From Syntrophomonas sp. UBA5432 (GTDB taxonomy: Bacteria; Bacillota; Syntrophomonadia; Syntrophomonadales; Syntrophomonadaceae): a stretch of 14,512 bases of DNA. The notes under the pieces are model-generated. The model was given only the letters and a program-made list of their open reading frames with translations, was not told where the DNA came from and searched no databases. Shown in pieces: positions 14,274 to 14,512 of this stretch; positions within the stretch are counted from its first letter, which is position 1, and the number at the start of each line of letters is the position of its first letter. The stretch is from positions 30,200-44,711 of the forward strand of contig DIRQ01000142.1 in the NCBI GenBank assembly GCA_002424365.1, given 5' to 3'. The translations under genes were made by a program, and so were the position numbers.

Positions 14274-14512
14274 GCTTAGATATGTTCTCAATATGGTTGA
14301 TTTTGGTCATACCCTGTTTGGACTTCCTTTTGCTTACCTGGGGGCTTTTCTGGCAATTAAAGGTATGCCTACGGTTTACCAGTTAATTTGGATTACCCTG
14401 GCTATGGTCGGTGCCCGGACTGCGGCTTTGTGCCTTAACCGTTTAATAGACCTGGATATTGACCGGGCCAACCCACGGACGGCTGACTGGGTGCTACCGT
14501 CAGAGAGACTTT
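14260..14512 (+). CDS. ubiA: UbiA-family prenyltransferase, N-terminal part, runs off right edge
   Basis: Integral membrane enzyme that joins the prenyl tail to the aromatic ring. Only 84 codons are in the window. The ATG at 14260 overlaps the ubiD stop by 14 bases and has GGAG about 5 bases upstream. The product begins MVLTKLRYVLNMVDFGHTLF, then a first membrane helix PFAYLGAFLAIKG, then a second with LAMVGARTAALCL. The magnesium-diphosphate motif NxxxDxxxD is present as NRLIDLDID near residues 59-67, followed by RANPRTADWVLPSE, typical of the family's NPRT block. Co-translation with ubiD supports a shared pathway; it may be the futalosine-route MqnP. Confidence 0.92.
   Translation, partial: MVLTKLRYVLNMVDFGHTLFGLPFAYLGAFLAIKGMPTVYQLIWITLAMVGARTAALCLNRLIDLDIDRANPRTADWVLPSERL

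Noticed and set aside
13827..14291. Minus-strand frame of 154 codons inside ubiD
   Set aside because: Antisense to a highly conserved UbiD coding region and the ubiA start.

Overview
The window looks like chromosomal DNA of a low-to-moderate G+C, Gram-positive-type anaerobe (Clostridia; a Syntrophomonas- or Desulfotomaculum-like organism is my guess, not proven). Evidence: strong AGGAGG-type ribosome binding sites, GTG and TTG starts, a tRNA-Trp T-box, a c-di-AMP (ydaO/yuaA) riboswitch, a TrpRS with an iron-sulfur-type cysteine set, and a HepS-like protein beside UbiD and UbiA (menaquinone synthesis). No rRNA, tRNA, CRISPR array, transposase or phage gene was seen.

Layout. 1-425 (-): 5' part of an unrecognised gene running off the left edge. 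557-763 (+): small single-span membrane protein. 851-4290 (+): promoter, c-di-AMP riboswitch, glycine betaine/proline ABC transporter (ATPase with two CBS domains, permease, lipoprotein binding protein) and a strong terminator. 4296-5763 (-): trpS with promoter and T-box leader. 5915-6390 (+): marR-family gene with a palindrome in its promoter. 6398-10784 (-): two tandem paralogous genes, each coding for a secreted alkaline-phosphatase-like domain with eroded catalytic motifs fused to a polytopic membrane domain. 10938-11512 (+): speD with promoter, TTG start and terminator. 11846-14512 (+): hepS-like, ubiD and partial ubiA, a probable menaquinone block continuing to the right.

How the parts work together. 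The betaine operon is an osmotic stress unit. c-di-AMP could act twice, at the RNA aptamer and possibly at the CBS domains of the ATPase. trpS is expected to respond to uncharged tRNA-Trp through a UGG specifier. The hepS/ubiD/ubiA block would make the prenyl tail, attach it to and decarboxylate the menaquinone ring precursor. The tandem AP-like membrane proteins are the least understood part and the best candidate for an undescribed system.

A degenerate interspersed repeat, with the core AGTGAGGGGTAAGG or its complement, occurs in several intergenic gaps. One copy separates the T-box from trpS, one follows the speD terminator, and an inverted pair separates hepS from ubiD.
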